Shown: positions 38,502 to 46,574, counted from the first letter of the stretch. The stretch is 64,000 nucleotides of DNA from an uncultured Lachnospiraceae bacterium (GCA_947626745.1 CANQTF010000002.1:124001-188000), one strand, 5' to 3'. Numbers and translations are program-made. Notes: a model not told the origin generated them from the letters alone.

Positions 38502-38671
38502 GTTCATCATCTCCCATGTATGATTGTAACGCCGATGTCGTTACTTATCAATATATTTTGTGAACATATTTTGGAAATCATACCATTATGTAAAATTCAA
38601 CAGAAAATTATAGTAAGCGCATCTTGGGCAATATACAGGAAAACTTACATTGTTCCGTTATAAACTTCCGC

Positions 38672-39493
38672 TTATTTTGCAGGGATCTCCTTGTCCGCGC
38701 GAAGGATATGGTTGACTAACCAGCCGAGCAGAAACTCCACGAGGCTTTCCAGATATTCCTTGGGCTCGCCGTTGATGTCTTCCGTGTCGATCTCATTCAG
38801 ACGGGCGATAAACGCTTCATGAGCCCGCTTCTGCGCTTCATATCCCTCGTAACGGATACTCTGCATATATTCCTCCTCGTCCGCAAAATGGAGCCTGGTG
38901 TAATCCTTTAACTCTGTCAGTATCGCCGAGATCTTCTCATAACCGTCCCCGGGGACATAGGAGCGTACCAGATGATAAGTCCGCTCCGCGATCTCAAATA
39001 AGATCCGATGCTCTTTGTCTATAATGTCAATCCCGGTTTCATATTCCGGCACAAACTCGCAGGGGTTTTCCCGCAGCATCCACTCTTCCAAAGGCGGCAG
39101 CTTCCCGATCATGCTGTCGCTCCCGATAATATGCTGATAGAGCCATTTTGCGAGAAAATTGATCAACTCTTCTATCGCTTCTATCTGCGAGTCAAATTCA
39201 TCAATATTTTTTACGTCAAGTTCTAATATTTTTTCCCGGAACATCATGTGCTGCGGGCGCTGCAGGATCAGCTCCGGATCCCGGATCTGCTGCATATAGG
39301 CTTCTTCATAGGCAAAATGCCGATCCGCATACGCCTCCAGCTCCGCAAGCAGTTCCTTAATGGCATAATACTGATCGCCCCCGTATTGATTTTGCAGAAG
39401 GTACAGACCTTTGTTCAGAAGCTCAAACAGATGCCTGTGCTCATTGTCGATCTCCTCGATCCCGATAAGACAATCTTCCGTAAACAGAAACAT
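38672..39493 (-). CDS. Tandem bacteriohemerythrin (two domains)
   Basis: 273 residues made of two complete hemerythrin-like domains (about 1-135 and 145-273). Both keep the diiron ligand pattern: IDNEHRHLFE, HFAYEEAYM, then QHMMFRE and LYQHIIGSD in the first; IDKEHRILFE, HFADEEEYM, AHEAFIAR and LVNHILRADKE in the second. Each could bind O2 or sense iron or oxygen. A single polypeptide with two such domains and nothing else is less usual than one domain of about 135 residues. It is a single gene with no obvious partner, and no membrane helix was seen. Confidence 0.88.
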   Translation of the reverse strand: MFLFTEDCLIGIEEIDNEHRHLFELLNKGLYLLQNQYGGDQYYAIKELLAELEAYADRHFAYEEAYMQQIRDPELILQRPQHMMFREKILELDVKNIDEFDSQIEAIEELINFLAKWLYQHIIGSDSMIGKLPPLEEWMLRENPCEFVPEYETGIDIIDKEHRILFEIAERTYHLVRSYVPGDGYEKISAILTELKDYTRLHFADEEEYMQSIRYEGYEAQKRAHEAFIARLNEIDTEDINGEPKEYLESLVEFLLGWLVNHILRADKEIPAK

Positions 39494-39625
39494 ACGCTAC
39501 CCTCCCATTGCTATCTATTTCCAGTTTTTTAATTATAACATATTTCGAAATAAAGTTGGGATATAAATTTATCTTTTCTGCTATATTATCTTTCAATTGC
39601 CCAGCGCTTTTTTGCCGTAAAGATA

Positions 39626-40654
39626 TTAAGGGACATATTCTGCGAGGAATGCATGTATCGTTCCGTAATATGTCTCCGGCGCTTTGTCCTGCGGTTGCCC
39701 GTGCCCTGCGCCGTCTATGATGAGCAGCTTTTTGGGGCAGGACGCGGCCTCGTACAGTTCCTCGGACATATGCGCCGGGATCATGACATCGTCCGCGCCA
39801 TGGATAAAAAGCGTCGGCGTATGGCTCCTTGCGACAGCGTCGATCGCGGAGGCGTCCGAGAGATCGTATCCGCCCCGCATAAGCAGCGCAAGGCGCGCGG
39901 AGTCCACCAGCGGGAATGTCGGCAGACCGAACCAGTCTTCTATCTTATCGCCGAACATGGAATAGGCATCCGTGTAGGAGCTGTCGGAAATGACGGCGGC
40001 GATATGTACCGATGCGTCTTTTTCACCTGTCATCATCAGTGCGGTGGCGGCGCCCATAGATTGACCGTGTATCACGATCTTTGCGTCGGTATCCTGACGC
40101 AGTATGTAGTCGATCCACAGATCGCAGTCGAAATGATCCGTCCAGCCCATGCCGATAAAATCGCCTTCGCTCTCACCCTGACAGCGCAGATCGGGAACGA
40201 TCACATGATATCCCTGCGCCTGATACCAACGGGCGAAGGGATACATCTCTTCTTTCCAGCCCGTATAGCCGTGCAGGACGAGAGCCCACCTGTGGCTGTC
40301 GGAATCCGGCTCGATCTGCGCGATAGCAGATATTTCCGGCGGATCAAACTCCGTGGCGGCAAGCGTATAGCCGTCTGGAGTCACAGCTTGGAGCGTTCTG
40401 CTTTCCGCTGTGGCAAGCCATTCTTCGGTCGCGTTCAGCGCCAGTTGGCGGTTCACCTGAATGTCCGAGGTCTGCATCTGCGCGGCGTAGCTCTCATCTG
40501 TGATCCGCTGGAAGGCGTCCAGTCTGCGCATAAAGGAGGGAACGAGCGCTGCGCTCACAAGAAGATTCACCAGAATAACGTACAAGACGGCTGACAGTAA
40601 GACTGCGGCAGCCAGTATTCTAAAGACTCTGCGTTTTCGTTTCACTTGCGTCAT
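39626..40654 (-). CDS. Membrane-anchored alpha/beta hydrolase
   Basis: 342 residues. An N-terminal membrane anchor lies at about 12-34 after a basic start (TQVKRKRRVFRILA). The hydrolase core has the nucleophile elbow IHGQSMGAA (Ser in GxSxG), an aspartate near FIHGADDVMIP and a histidine in DGAGHGQ. A LHGYTGWKEEMYPFARWYQ oxyanion region precedes the elbow. This places it in the large group of predicted exported peptidase/esterase-like hydrolases of clostridia; the substrate is unknown. It is a single minus-strand gene. Confidence 0.87.
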   Translation of the reverse strand: MTQVKRKRRVFRILAAAVLLSAVLYVILVNLLVSAALVPSFMRRLDAFQRITDESYAAQMQTSDIQVNRQLALNATEEWLATAESRTLQAVTPDGYTLAATEFDPPEISAIAQIEPDSDSHRWALVLHGYTGWKEEMYPFARWYQAQGYHVIVPDLRCQGESEGDFIGMGWTDHFDCDLWIDYILRQDTDAKIVIHGQSMGAATALMMTGEKDASVHIAAVISDSSYTDAYSMFGDKIEDWFGLPTFPLVDSARLALLMRGGYDLSDASAIDAVARSHTPTLFIHGADDVMIPAHMSEELYEAASCPKKLLIIDGAGHGQPQDKAPETYYGTIHAFLAEYVP

Positions 40655-40801
40655 TTCCTTTGTACCAAAACTCTGTCTTTATTTTACTATGCCGCGGCCT
40701 TTTCTGCCAGCCGTATTGTATTGTCAGTTATGTTATTTTTTTACAGATCCAAGTTGTGCGGCTGTTTGTCATATGCCGTATGCGCGTGTCGGATCGTCGG
40801 T

Positions 40802-42286
40802 CTATTCCGCGTGATCGGCATTGATATCCGGAAAAACGGAGAGCATCGGCTCCACGTCCGTCTTCTTGCGTATGATACGATCCACATAGTTCTTCGTGAT
40901 CTTCATGACGAGAGGAGACAGGCAGAGCACGCCGACCAGGTTCGGCATCGCCATCAGCCCGTTAAACGTATCGGAGAGATCCCACGCAAGACTCAGCTTC
41001 ATGGTCGCGCCTATGAAAATAATGATGATGAACACGATGCGGTATGCGATCGTGGACGCCGTGCCGAAGAGATACTCCCACGCCTTTGTGCCGTAGTGGC
41101 TCCAGCCGAGCACCGTGGAGAACGCGAAAAGCAGGATAGCGACCGCGATGAACATCGGTCCGAACGAGCCGAACACCGTGGCGAAAGCCTGACCTACCAG
41201 CGCGGAGTCAGACACGTCGCTGAGCACCGCACCCGTCTCCAGATCGATCAGGCCGGAGGAGAGCACGGAGAACGCCGTCAGCGTGCAGACTACCATTGTG
41301 TCCGCGAACACCTCGAAGATGCCCCACATGCCTTGACGGACAGGCTCCTTGACGTTGGAGTTGGAGTGTACCATAACGGAGGAACCGAGACCTGCCTCGT
41401 TGGAGAAGACGCCTCGCTTCATACCCCATGTGAGCGCCATTCTGACGCCGGAGCCGACGATACCGCCGCCCACAGCTTTCAGACCGAACGCGCCTTTGAA
41501 GATCGCGCCGAACACTGCGCCGACATGACCGATGTTTGCGAAGAAGATCACCAGTGTGCCGATGATGTACAGGATAGCCATGAAAGGAACCAGCTTCTCG
41601 GTAACTGCGGCGATCCGCTTAAGGCCGCCAAGGATCACCAACGCCGCAAGAATCATCAGCACTATGCCCGTCACCTGTGTGGGAACGGAGAAGGCCGCCT
41701 GCATGTTGGCTGAAATGGAGTTGATCTGACTCATATTGCCGATGCCGAAAGAAGCCAACAGACAGAAGACAGAAAAGAGTACCGCCAGCACCGCACCGAT
41801 CTGCTTACAGCCCTTAAAAGAACCAAGACCGTCTTTCAGATAGTACATGGCGCCTCCGCACCACTCGCCCTTGGAGTTCTTGCGGCGGTAATAGATACCG
41901 AGCACGTTCTCGGAGTAGTTTGTCATCATGCCGAAGAAAGCGACGACCCACATCCAGAAGATCGCGCCGGGACCGCCCGCGATGAGCGCGCTGGCGACAC
42001 CTACGATATTACCCGTGCCGATGGTTGCTGCGAGTGCCGTACACAGGGACTGGAACTGGGAAATGGCTTTATCGTCCTTGCCCGTATGTCGTGTTACGTG
42101 TCTGTCGCTGAAGATGCCGCCGATCGTATTTTTCCACCAGTGTCCGATATGTGACAACTGGAAGAATTTGGTCAGGACGGTCATCAGGATACCTGTACCG
42201 ACAAGCAGGATCAGCATGGGAATACCCCAGACAAAACTGTTGACGGCGCCGTTGACCTTAGTGATCATGTCTACTAGTCCGTTCAT
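40802..42286 (-). CDS. Alanine or glycine:cation symporter (AGCS family)
   Basis: 494 residues from the ATG at 42286, 8 bases after GGAGG; an ATG two codons earlier is too near that site. The family signature is seen in QFQSLCTALAATIGTGNIVGVA, split as QSLCTALAATIGTGNIVG, with GGPGAIFWMW following. Other typical blocks are GMKRGVFSNEAGLGS and FAFSTVLGWSHYG. About 10-11 membrane helices. It imports alanine or glycine with sodium. It is expressed from the promoter at 42392-42420 through a leader that contains a terminator-like hairpin at 42310-42344. Confidence 0.94.
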   Translation of the reverse strand: MNGLVDMITKVNGAVNSFVWGIPMLILLVGTGILMTVLTKFFQLSHIGHWWKNTIGGIFSDRHVTRHTGKDDKAISQFQSLCTALAATIGTGNIVGVASALIAGGPGAIFWMWVVAFFGMMTNYSENVLGIYYRRKNSKGEWCGGAMYYLKDGLGSFKGCKQIGAVLAVLFSVFCLLASFGIGNMSQINSISANMQAAFSVPTQVTGIVLMILAALVILGGLKRIAAVTEKLVPFMAILYIIGTLVIFFANIGHVGAVFGAIFKGAFGLKAVGGGIVGSGVRMALTWGMKRGVFSNEAGLGSSVMVHSNSNVKEPVRQGMWGIFEVFADTMVVCTLTAFSVLSSGLIDLETGAVLSDVSDSALVGQAFATVFGSFGPMFIAVAILLFAFSTVLGWSHYGTKAWEYLFGTASTIAYRIVFIIIIFIGATMKLSLAWDLSDTFNGLMAMPNLVGVLCLSPLVMKITKNYVDRIIRKKTDVEPMLSVFPDINADHAE

Positions 42287-42309
42287 AATCATTTCCTCCC
42301 TCTTTTCCG

Positions 42310-42344
42310 AAAAAAAGCGCAGACACCAAAACTATGTCCACGCT
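42310..42344 (-). terminator. Terminator-like hairpin in the symporter leader
   Basis: On the minus strand AGCGTGGACA and TGTCTGCGCT form a 10-bp stem with two G-U pairs around a 9-base loop, followed by TTTTTTT. It lies between the predicted transcription start (about 42385) and the ATG, so it would stop the transcript unless prevented, which suggests attenuation. Confidence 0.6.
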
Positions 42345-42391
42345 GACATTCAGAATCTTTTCTTTTTATAATGTATGCTTACGTTTTTTAG

Positions 42392-42420
42392 AGTATAGCA
42401 CACAAGAAAACATACTGCAA
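42392..42420 (-). promoter_or_regulatory. Promoter of the AGCS symporter gene
   Basis: Minus strand TTGCAG (42415-42420), 17 bases, TATACT (42392-42397). Confidence 0.65.
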
Positions 42421-42446
42421 GGAAAAAATCCCCTATAAAAGGGAGG

Positions 42447-42477
42447 ATGCCAAGTAAAGAGGCTCTTTACTTGGCAT
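42447..42477. terminator. Long inverted repeat between cyclophilin and symporter genes
   Basis: ATGCCAAGTAAAGAG (42447-42461) and its exact complement (42463-42477) are separated by one base. It lies downstream of the cyclophilin gene and upstream of the symporter promoter, so a terminator for the former is likely. The flanking T runs are short on the plus strand; on the minus strand a T6 run appears about 20 bases later. The rest of 42478-42683 shows nothing recognisable. Confidence 0.55.
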
Positions 42478-42683
42478 TTATTATGAAAAAGTTTTTAATT
42501 GATCAGTCAACTCGTAAAGTCATTTCTGCTGTGTTGCTATGGTTTTAGTATACGCAAGAGAAATGTCTAAAAAATGATTCGCACATGAAGTTTTTTTAAA
42601 TTAAATATGAACAAATCATGAACACGACGTCGACGTGTGCGGATAGGCGCGGCTCAAATTTTAGGAGATCATGAGGTCTGCCG

Positions 42684-43205
42684 TCACAGCTTCTCCGGTT
42701 CCGGATAATCTACACCGAAGGTCTCCACCGTCACGGTCTTGATCTTCTGTTCCTGCAACGGCCGGTCGGAGTAGTCCGTCTCCGTTTCCGCGATCTTATT
42801 CACATTCTCCATGCCCTCCGTGACCTTGCCGAACGCAGCGTAGGAGCCGTCCAGATGAGGCGCATTCTTGTGCATGATGAAAAACTGGCTGCCCGCGGAA
42901 TTGGGATGCATGCTTCGCGCCATAGAGAGGACGCCCGCCGTGTGCTTTAAGTCGTTGGGATAGCCGTTCTGCGCAAACTCGCCGCGGATCGAGTAGCCCG
43001 GGCCTCCCATTCCCGTGCCTTCCGGATCTCCGCCCTGAATCATGAAGCCCTTGATGACCCTGTGAAAGATCAGCCCGTCATAGAAGCCCTGTTTGATCAG
43101 GCTGATAAAGTTATTGACGGATATGGGAGCGATGTCCGGATAAAGCTCCGCTTTGATCACATCGCCGTTCTCCATTGTGAAAGTAACCATAGGATTTTGT
43201 GCCAT
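42684..43205 (-). CDS. ppiB: Cyclophilin-type peptidyl-prolyl cis-trans isomerase
   Basis: 173 residues from the ATG at 43205, with GGAGGACAAA directly upstream; the open frame further 5' runs into the dispersed repeat and is not coding. Cyclophilin motifs: FHRVIKGFMIQGGDPEGTG, SMARSMHPNSAGSQFFI and DGSYAAFGKV. The active-site Arg (FHRV) and the QFF segment are kept. There is no signal peptide, so it is cytosolic. It speeds proline isomerisation in folding proteins. Confidence 0.94.
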   Translation of the reverse strand: MAQNPMVTFTMENGDVIKAELYPDIAPISVNNFISLIKQGFYDGLIFHRVIKGFMIQGGDPEGTGMGGPGYSIRGEFAQNGYPNDLKHTAGVLSMARSMHPNSAGSQFFIMHKNAPHLDGSYAAFGKVTEGMENVNKIAETETDYSDRPLQEQKIKTVTVETFGVDYPEPEKL

Positions 43206-43220
43206 TTTGTCCTCCGTTCC

Positions 43221-43267
43221 GAAATCAAATGCTCGCTTTGCTCGCGCTTGATTTCCTGCTGATATGG
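43221..43267. repeat. Partial copy of the dispersed hairpin element
   Basis: 47 bases identical in its core to the second half of the 121-bp element (GAAATCAAATGCTCGC, then TTGATTTCCTGCTGATATGG). The left outer arm is missing. It lies 6 bases before the full copy, upstream of ppiB. Confidence 0.85.
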
Positions 43268-43273
43268 AATTAT

Positions 43274-43394
43274 AACTCCAGAATCCGTCTGCTGCGCAGC
43301 CGTCGTGCTGACGCACTCAAAGATTCTGTCGCTATCATATCAGATGAAATCAAATGCTCGCTTTGCTCGCGCTTGATTTCCTGCTGATATGATA
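43274..43394. repeat. Dispersed 121-bp hairpin element, copy 1
   Basis: It matches 60844-60964 over 121 bases with 6 differences and no gaps. The first half is a hairpin with CAGAATC/GATTCTG arms. The second half has outer 11-bp arms TATCATATCAG/CTGATATGATA (43333-43343, 43384-43394) around an inner GAAATCAA/TTGATTTC stem. It is intergenic, between the divergent ppiB and marR genes. Confidence 0.88.
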
Positions 43395-43434
43395 TATTAT
43401 ATATAGAAAAACTGAAGGAATGCAAGGGAAAGTG

Positions 43435-43463
43435 TTGACGCATATTGTACTATATAGTACTAT
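43435..43463 (+). promoter_or_regulatory. Promoter and MarR-type operator of the marR operon
   Basis: TTGACG (43435-43440), 17 bases, TACTAT (43458-43463). The perfect palindrome GTACTATATAGTAC occupies 43447-43460, covering the spacer and the start of the -10 box, as expected for an autorepressor site. Confidence 0.72.
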
Positions 43464-43475
43464 CCTATATGGGAG

Positions 43476-43925
43476 GTGAGGACGATCGATACAAGAGGAG
43501 GTTTCTTGATCTCGCAGATCAAGCAGATTCAGGGACGTATCTTTGGGAGATTGCTGGACAGAGCCGGGATCGATGAATTCAACGGCGCACAGGGACATAT
43601 TCTCTATGTTTTATGGCAGGAGGATAATCTGCCTATCGTGGAGCTTGCCAGAAGAACGGGGCTGGCGAAGACAACGCTGACAGGTATGCTTGACCGAATG
43701 GAAGATCTGGGACATATCACAAGATGTTACGATCCCAAAGACCGTAGACAGATCCGTATCCGCCTCACGGAAAACGCGCGCGGACTGGAGGGCAAATATA
43801 AAGAAGTCTCCGATGAAATGAGCCGTCTGTTTTATAAAGGTTTTACCGACGAAGAGATTTTGAGGCTGGATGCGGGACTGGAAAAGATACTGAAAAATCT
43901 TGAAGAGGAGGAGAAAAAGATATGA
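43476..43925 (+). CDS. MarR-family transcriptional regulator
   Basis: About 140-149 residues. The winged helix-turn-helix is read from QGHILYVLWQEDNLPIVELA, then RRTGLAKTTLTGMLDRMEDLG and the wing CYDPKDRRQIRIRLT. The start is unclear: GTG at 43476 lies within the GGGAGGTGAG ribosome site, TTG at 43506 follows AGGAGG by 4 bases, and the best-spaced codon after the first site is ATC at 43485. It is a dimeric repressor that probably controls its own operon through the palindrome at 43447-43460. The downstream PPOX gene overlaps its stop (ATGA). Confidence 0.88.
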   Translation: MRTIDTRGGFLISQIKQIQGRIFGRLLDRAGIDEFNGAQGHILYVLWQEDNLPIVELARRTGLAKTTLTGMLDRMEDLGHITRCYDPKDRRQIRIRLTENARGLEGKYKEVSDEMSRLFYKGFTDEEILRLDAGLEKILKNLEEEEKKI

Positions 43926-44380
43926 CACTGAAAGAAATCGACCGTTTGATCAGAGAAGCCGGATTTGCCACACTTGGTTTCTTGGACGAAGACGGAAATC
44001 CGAGTGTCAGGAAGGTATTCAGCACCTGGCACAAGGGTCTGGGCGGGCATTTGATCTCCACCAATACGTCTTCCCAACACGTTCAGGCGCTGTTGAAGGA
44101 TGCTCGGGCATGTCTGTATTTCGATGACTGCAGGACTTTTGAGGGCGTGTGCCTGACGGGGACAGCTGTCTTGCATTTCGATCACGGGCATAAAGCCCTG
44201 TTATGGAATGAAGGCGATGAAAAATATTATCCCAAGGGAGTAGATGACGAAGATTATTGTATCCTTGAATTTCGGGCGGAGCATGGCCGTTATTACAGAT
44301 ATGACGGCAAGGGAGATATCTCCGCAGCTGAGCTGGCAGAATACGACAGCGGGGCAGAGTTTGTCAAGTACGACGCTTGA
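43922..44380 (+). CDS. Pyridoxamine 5'-phosphate oxidase-family (split-barrel FMN) protein
   Basis: 152 residues of the PNPOx-like flavin-binding split barrel: FATLGFLDEDGNPSVRKVFS, then HLISTNTSSQHVQALLKDARACLYF and FEGVCLTGTAVL. Proteins of this size and style usually bind FMN or F420 or act as stress-related reductases; the substrate is unknown. The start overlaps the marR stop by ATGA, so it belongs to the MarR regulon here. The C-terminal tail from GDISAAELAEYD is acidic. Confidence 0.85.
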   Translation: MTLKEIDRLIREAGFATLGFLDEDGNPSVRKVFSTWHKGLGGHLISTNTSSQHVQALLKDARACLYFDDCRTFEGVCLTGTAVLHFDHGHKALLWNEGDEKYYPKGVDDEDYCILEFRAEHGRYYRYDGKGDISAAELAEYDSGAEFVKYDA

Positions 44381-44403
44381 CTTCAGCAAACGGGAAACAG
44401 GTT

Positions 44404-45300
44404 ATGCTTGGGAAAGTATTTTTATATCTGGAAAAGAATAGGATGCGGGCGGCAGGGCCGCTCGTCGATGATCTGCGGGAACACGGAATCGCTGTCGCCT
44501 CGGTATTTTATACAAGGAGTGACGAAAAGCTGCAGTACGTGGAAGGATATGAGGCGGCGCACGGTACGGCGGAATCGGACGAAGACAGCGAAAATGCGGA
44601 GAAATGGACCGACGCCCTGTACATCACGGATTCCGAGGAAGCGTACCGCGCGCTGTGTAAGCAGGGCGGTCATGTGCTGCCGTATCGGCATGAAGAGAAT
44701 GGGGACGCGGATTTCGCGGGCGCGCTCTATGTGATCGAACGGATAGAAGAGCTTGGCTACGAAGAGATCGACATGGCGTATCGGCGTCTGGCAGGACTGC
44801 CGTGGGAGATTCTTACAACAAAACGTTGTATCATCCGCGAGACGACGGAGGAGGACGCGGACAGCTTTTACAGGATCTATGCGGAGCCGGAGATCACGGC
44901 TTACATGGAGGATCTGTATGCCGACCGCGAAGCGGAACTGGCTTATATCCGGGAGTATCGGGAGAAGGTATACGGCTTTTACGGGTACGGCATGTGGACG
45001 GTGCTGACGAAGGACGGCACGGTGATTGGGCGCGCGGGGATAAGCTGGCGGGAAGGGTATGCTATGCCGGAGTTGGGCTTTGTGATCGGTGTGCCGTGGC
45101 AGCGGCAGGGCTATGCCTATGAGGTGTGCAGCGCGATCCTCGGCTATGCGGCGGCGGAGCTTGGTCTGACACAGGTGCAGGCACTGGTGATGACGGGGAA
45201 CGAGAGATCAAGTGCGCTTTGCCGTAAGCTGGGTTTCCGGTTTCGGGAGAAGGTCGTCATCGAGGGAAAAGAATATGCGCGAATGGTATGGCACGGCTAA
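44404..45300 (+). CDS. GNAT acetyltransferase with an extra N-terminal domain
   Basis: 298 residues from the ATG at 44404; a TTG at 44377 overlapping the previous stop is the alternative. Residues from about 145 form a GNAT domain: TTKRCIIRETTEEDADSFYR, GFVIGVPWQRQGYAYEVCSA (acetyl-CoA loop Q/RxxGxA form) and NERSSALCRKLGFRF. Residues 1-140 are a separate alpha/beta domain (VFLYLEKNRMRAAGPLVDDL, then DALYITDSEEAYRAL) that I do not recognise; a HAD-like or receiver-like fold is possible. The gene is probably the third of the marR operon. The acceptor substrate is unknown. Confidence 0.82.
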   Translation: MLGKVFLYLEKNRMRAAGPLVDDLREHGIAVASVFYTRSDEKLQYVEGYEAAHGTAESDEDSENAEKWTDALYITDSEEAYRALCKQGGHVLPYRHEENGDADFAGALYVIERIEELGYEEIDMAYRRLAGLPWEILTTKRCIIRETTEEDADSFYRIYAEPEITAYMEDLYADREAELAYIREYREKVYGFYGYGMWTVLTKDGTVIGRAGISWREGYAMPELGFVIGVPWQRQGYAYEVCSAILGYAAAELGLTQVQALVMTGNERSSALCRKLGFRFREKVVIEGKEYARMVWHG

Positions 45301-45316
45301 AATTCCCTATTGTTTT

Positions 45317-45347
45317 TTGGACGGATAGATGATATATTCACTATAAT
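45317..45347 (+). promoter_or_regulatory. Possible promoter before the small membrane-protein genes
   Basis: Perfect TATAAT at 45342-45347. The nearest -35 match, TTGGAC (45317-45322), is 19 bases away, which is long. Confidence 0.35.
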
Positions 45348-45406
45348 GCAGTTTTTTTGATTGCATGCCACAAATGAATGAGTATGGGGAAAAGGAGAAA
45401 GTGAGA

Positions 45407-45901
45407 ATGAACGGAAATGCATGGACAGTCACGGACGCTAACGGCATAGCGCATCAGCTTGGGTGTGCGGTCAAGACCTTCGGCGGACCGGAGATCACGG
45501 TAGACGGCAATACCTACAAGGTAAAATCCAGCAATTTTTTGGTAAATGTAGTGGACTATTCGGTGGATTTTCCCGGCGTCAACTGCCATATCGTAATGGT
45601 CGGCAAGAAAGCAAGGCTTGTGGTAAACGGTGTGTACGATGACGACAAGACGCCGTATGAGCCGGTAGCTTCTATCCCGGCATGGGTGTGGGTCATGGTC
45701 GTTTTCAGCATCATCGGCGGCTGGCTCATCTGCGGTCTGCTCTGCGGCGTGATCGGTATTGCGATGAGTACGGTTTATATTACTGCGGCGCTGCAGAGGA
45801 ACACGAAGAAGATCATCGGCGCATTCGTGATCTATCTTGTTATTTTTGCGGGGTTTTTCGCGTTGGGATTCTGGCTCGGCGCGTCGGGCGCGTTAGGCTA
45901 G
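45407..45901 (+). CDS. Membrane protein of unknown function
   Basis: 164 residues from the ATG at 45407, with AAGGAG 9 bases upstream; earlier ATGs at 45365 and 45374 have no site. Residues 1-90 look like a small beta-rich soluble domain (WTVTDANGIAHQLG, EITVDGNTYKVKSSNF). Three hydrophobic segments follow, at about 98-120, 121-138 and 141-160, the last Gly/Phe-rich. No family was recognised. The next gene begins 36 bases later, and both encode small membrane proteins. Confidence 0.72.
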   Translation: MNGNAWTVTDANGIAHQLGCAVKTFGGPEITVDGNTYKVKSSNFLVNVVDYSVDFPGVNCHIVMVGKKARLVVNGVYDDDKTPYEPVASIPAWVWVMVVFSIIGGWLICGLLCGVIGIAMSTVYITAALQRNTKKIIGAFVIYLVIFAGFFALGFWLGASGALG

Positions 45902-45937
45902 GCTGACAACGCTGTGTGATTGAGAACGGAGGAAAAA

Positions 45938-46513
45938 ATGGACAGCAATTTCGATAATCAGGAACAGAACCAAAACTGGCAGGAAGCAGATCGGAGCCGG
46001 TCCGAGCAGGGCTGGCAGGACCCGAATCAGGGCTGGCAGAACCAGAACTGGCAGAATCAGGGCGCCAATCCCTATTACGGCGAATATAACGGCGGCTATG
46101 GCAATAACGGATACAATAACAACAACGGGCAGCCGAACGGCGGTTATCCGAACGGAAATGTGTACCCGAACGGCGGCTATCCGAATCCGAATATGCCGAA
46201 TCAGGGCTATGCGCCGAATGGCGGTTATAACAGCTATACGCCCAACGGCTACAGCGGGCCGATCGTTGTCTCCAATGCCGTTCCGGCCAAGACCGGCGGA
46301 CCGGCGGTGGGCAGTCTGGTGTGCGGTATTATCTCCATTATCTGTTTCTGGTCGATCGTCACGATCATCGCCGCGGTCGTCGGCCTTGTGCTCGGCATTG
46401 TGAATATTGCACAGGATCAGCCGAACAAGGGCCTGGCAGTTGCGGGTATCGTCACGAACTGCCTGGCGATCCTGCTCACGATAGCGTTTATTTTCTTCTT
46501 GGCGGCGCTATAG
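45938..46513 (+). CDS. DUF4190-like membrane protein with a low-complexity Asn/Gln/Gly/Tyr-rich N terminus
   Basis: 191 residues from the ATG at 45938 directly after GGAGGAAAAA. Residues 1-105 are low-complexity, with repeated GW-Q-N and NGGYPN-like units, and resemble a prion-like or adhesive linker. The last 75 residues contain two membrane helices with the DUF4190 pattern GGPAVGSLVCGIISIICFW and LVLGIVNIAQDQPNKGLAVAG. The function is unknown; such proteins are common beside secreted or division proteins in Firmicutes. It follows the unknown membrane protein and may share its transcript. Confidence 0.82.
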   Translation: MDSNFDNQEQNQNWQEADRSRSEQGWQDPNQGWQNQNWQNQGANPYYGEYNGGYGNNGYNNNNGQPNGGYPNGNVYPNGGYPNPNMPNQGYAPNGGYNSYTPNGYSGPIVVSNAVPAKTGGPAVGSLVCGIISIICFWSIVTIIAAVVGLVLGIVNIAQDQPNKGLAVAGIVTNCLAILLTIAFIFFLAAL

Positions 46514-46574
46514 GCCGGACAGATACATAGGGATCGGCTGTTAAAATTTCTTTGGGAATTTTTGTAAAAAGCTA

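Noticed and set aside
42310-42390. Glycine riboswitch before the alanine symporter
   Set aside because: The leader between the predicted start and the hairpin is about 40 bases, too short for the aptamer, and its conserved core was not seen.
43199-43387. Two small proteins sharing a C-terminal peptide (here and at 60757-60957)
   Set aside because: The shared peptide comes only from translating the dispersed 121-bp element; there is no ribosome site, and the N-terminal parts are unrelated.
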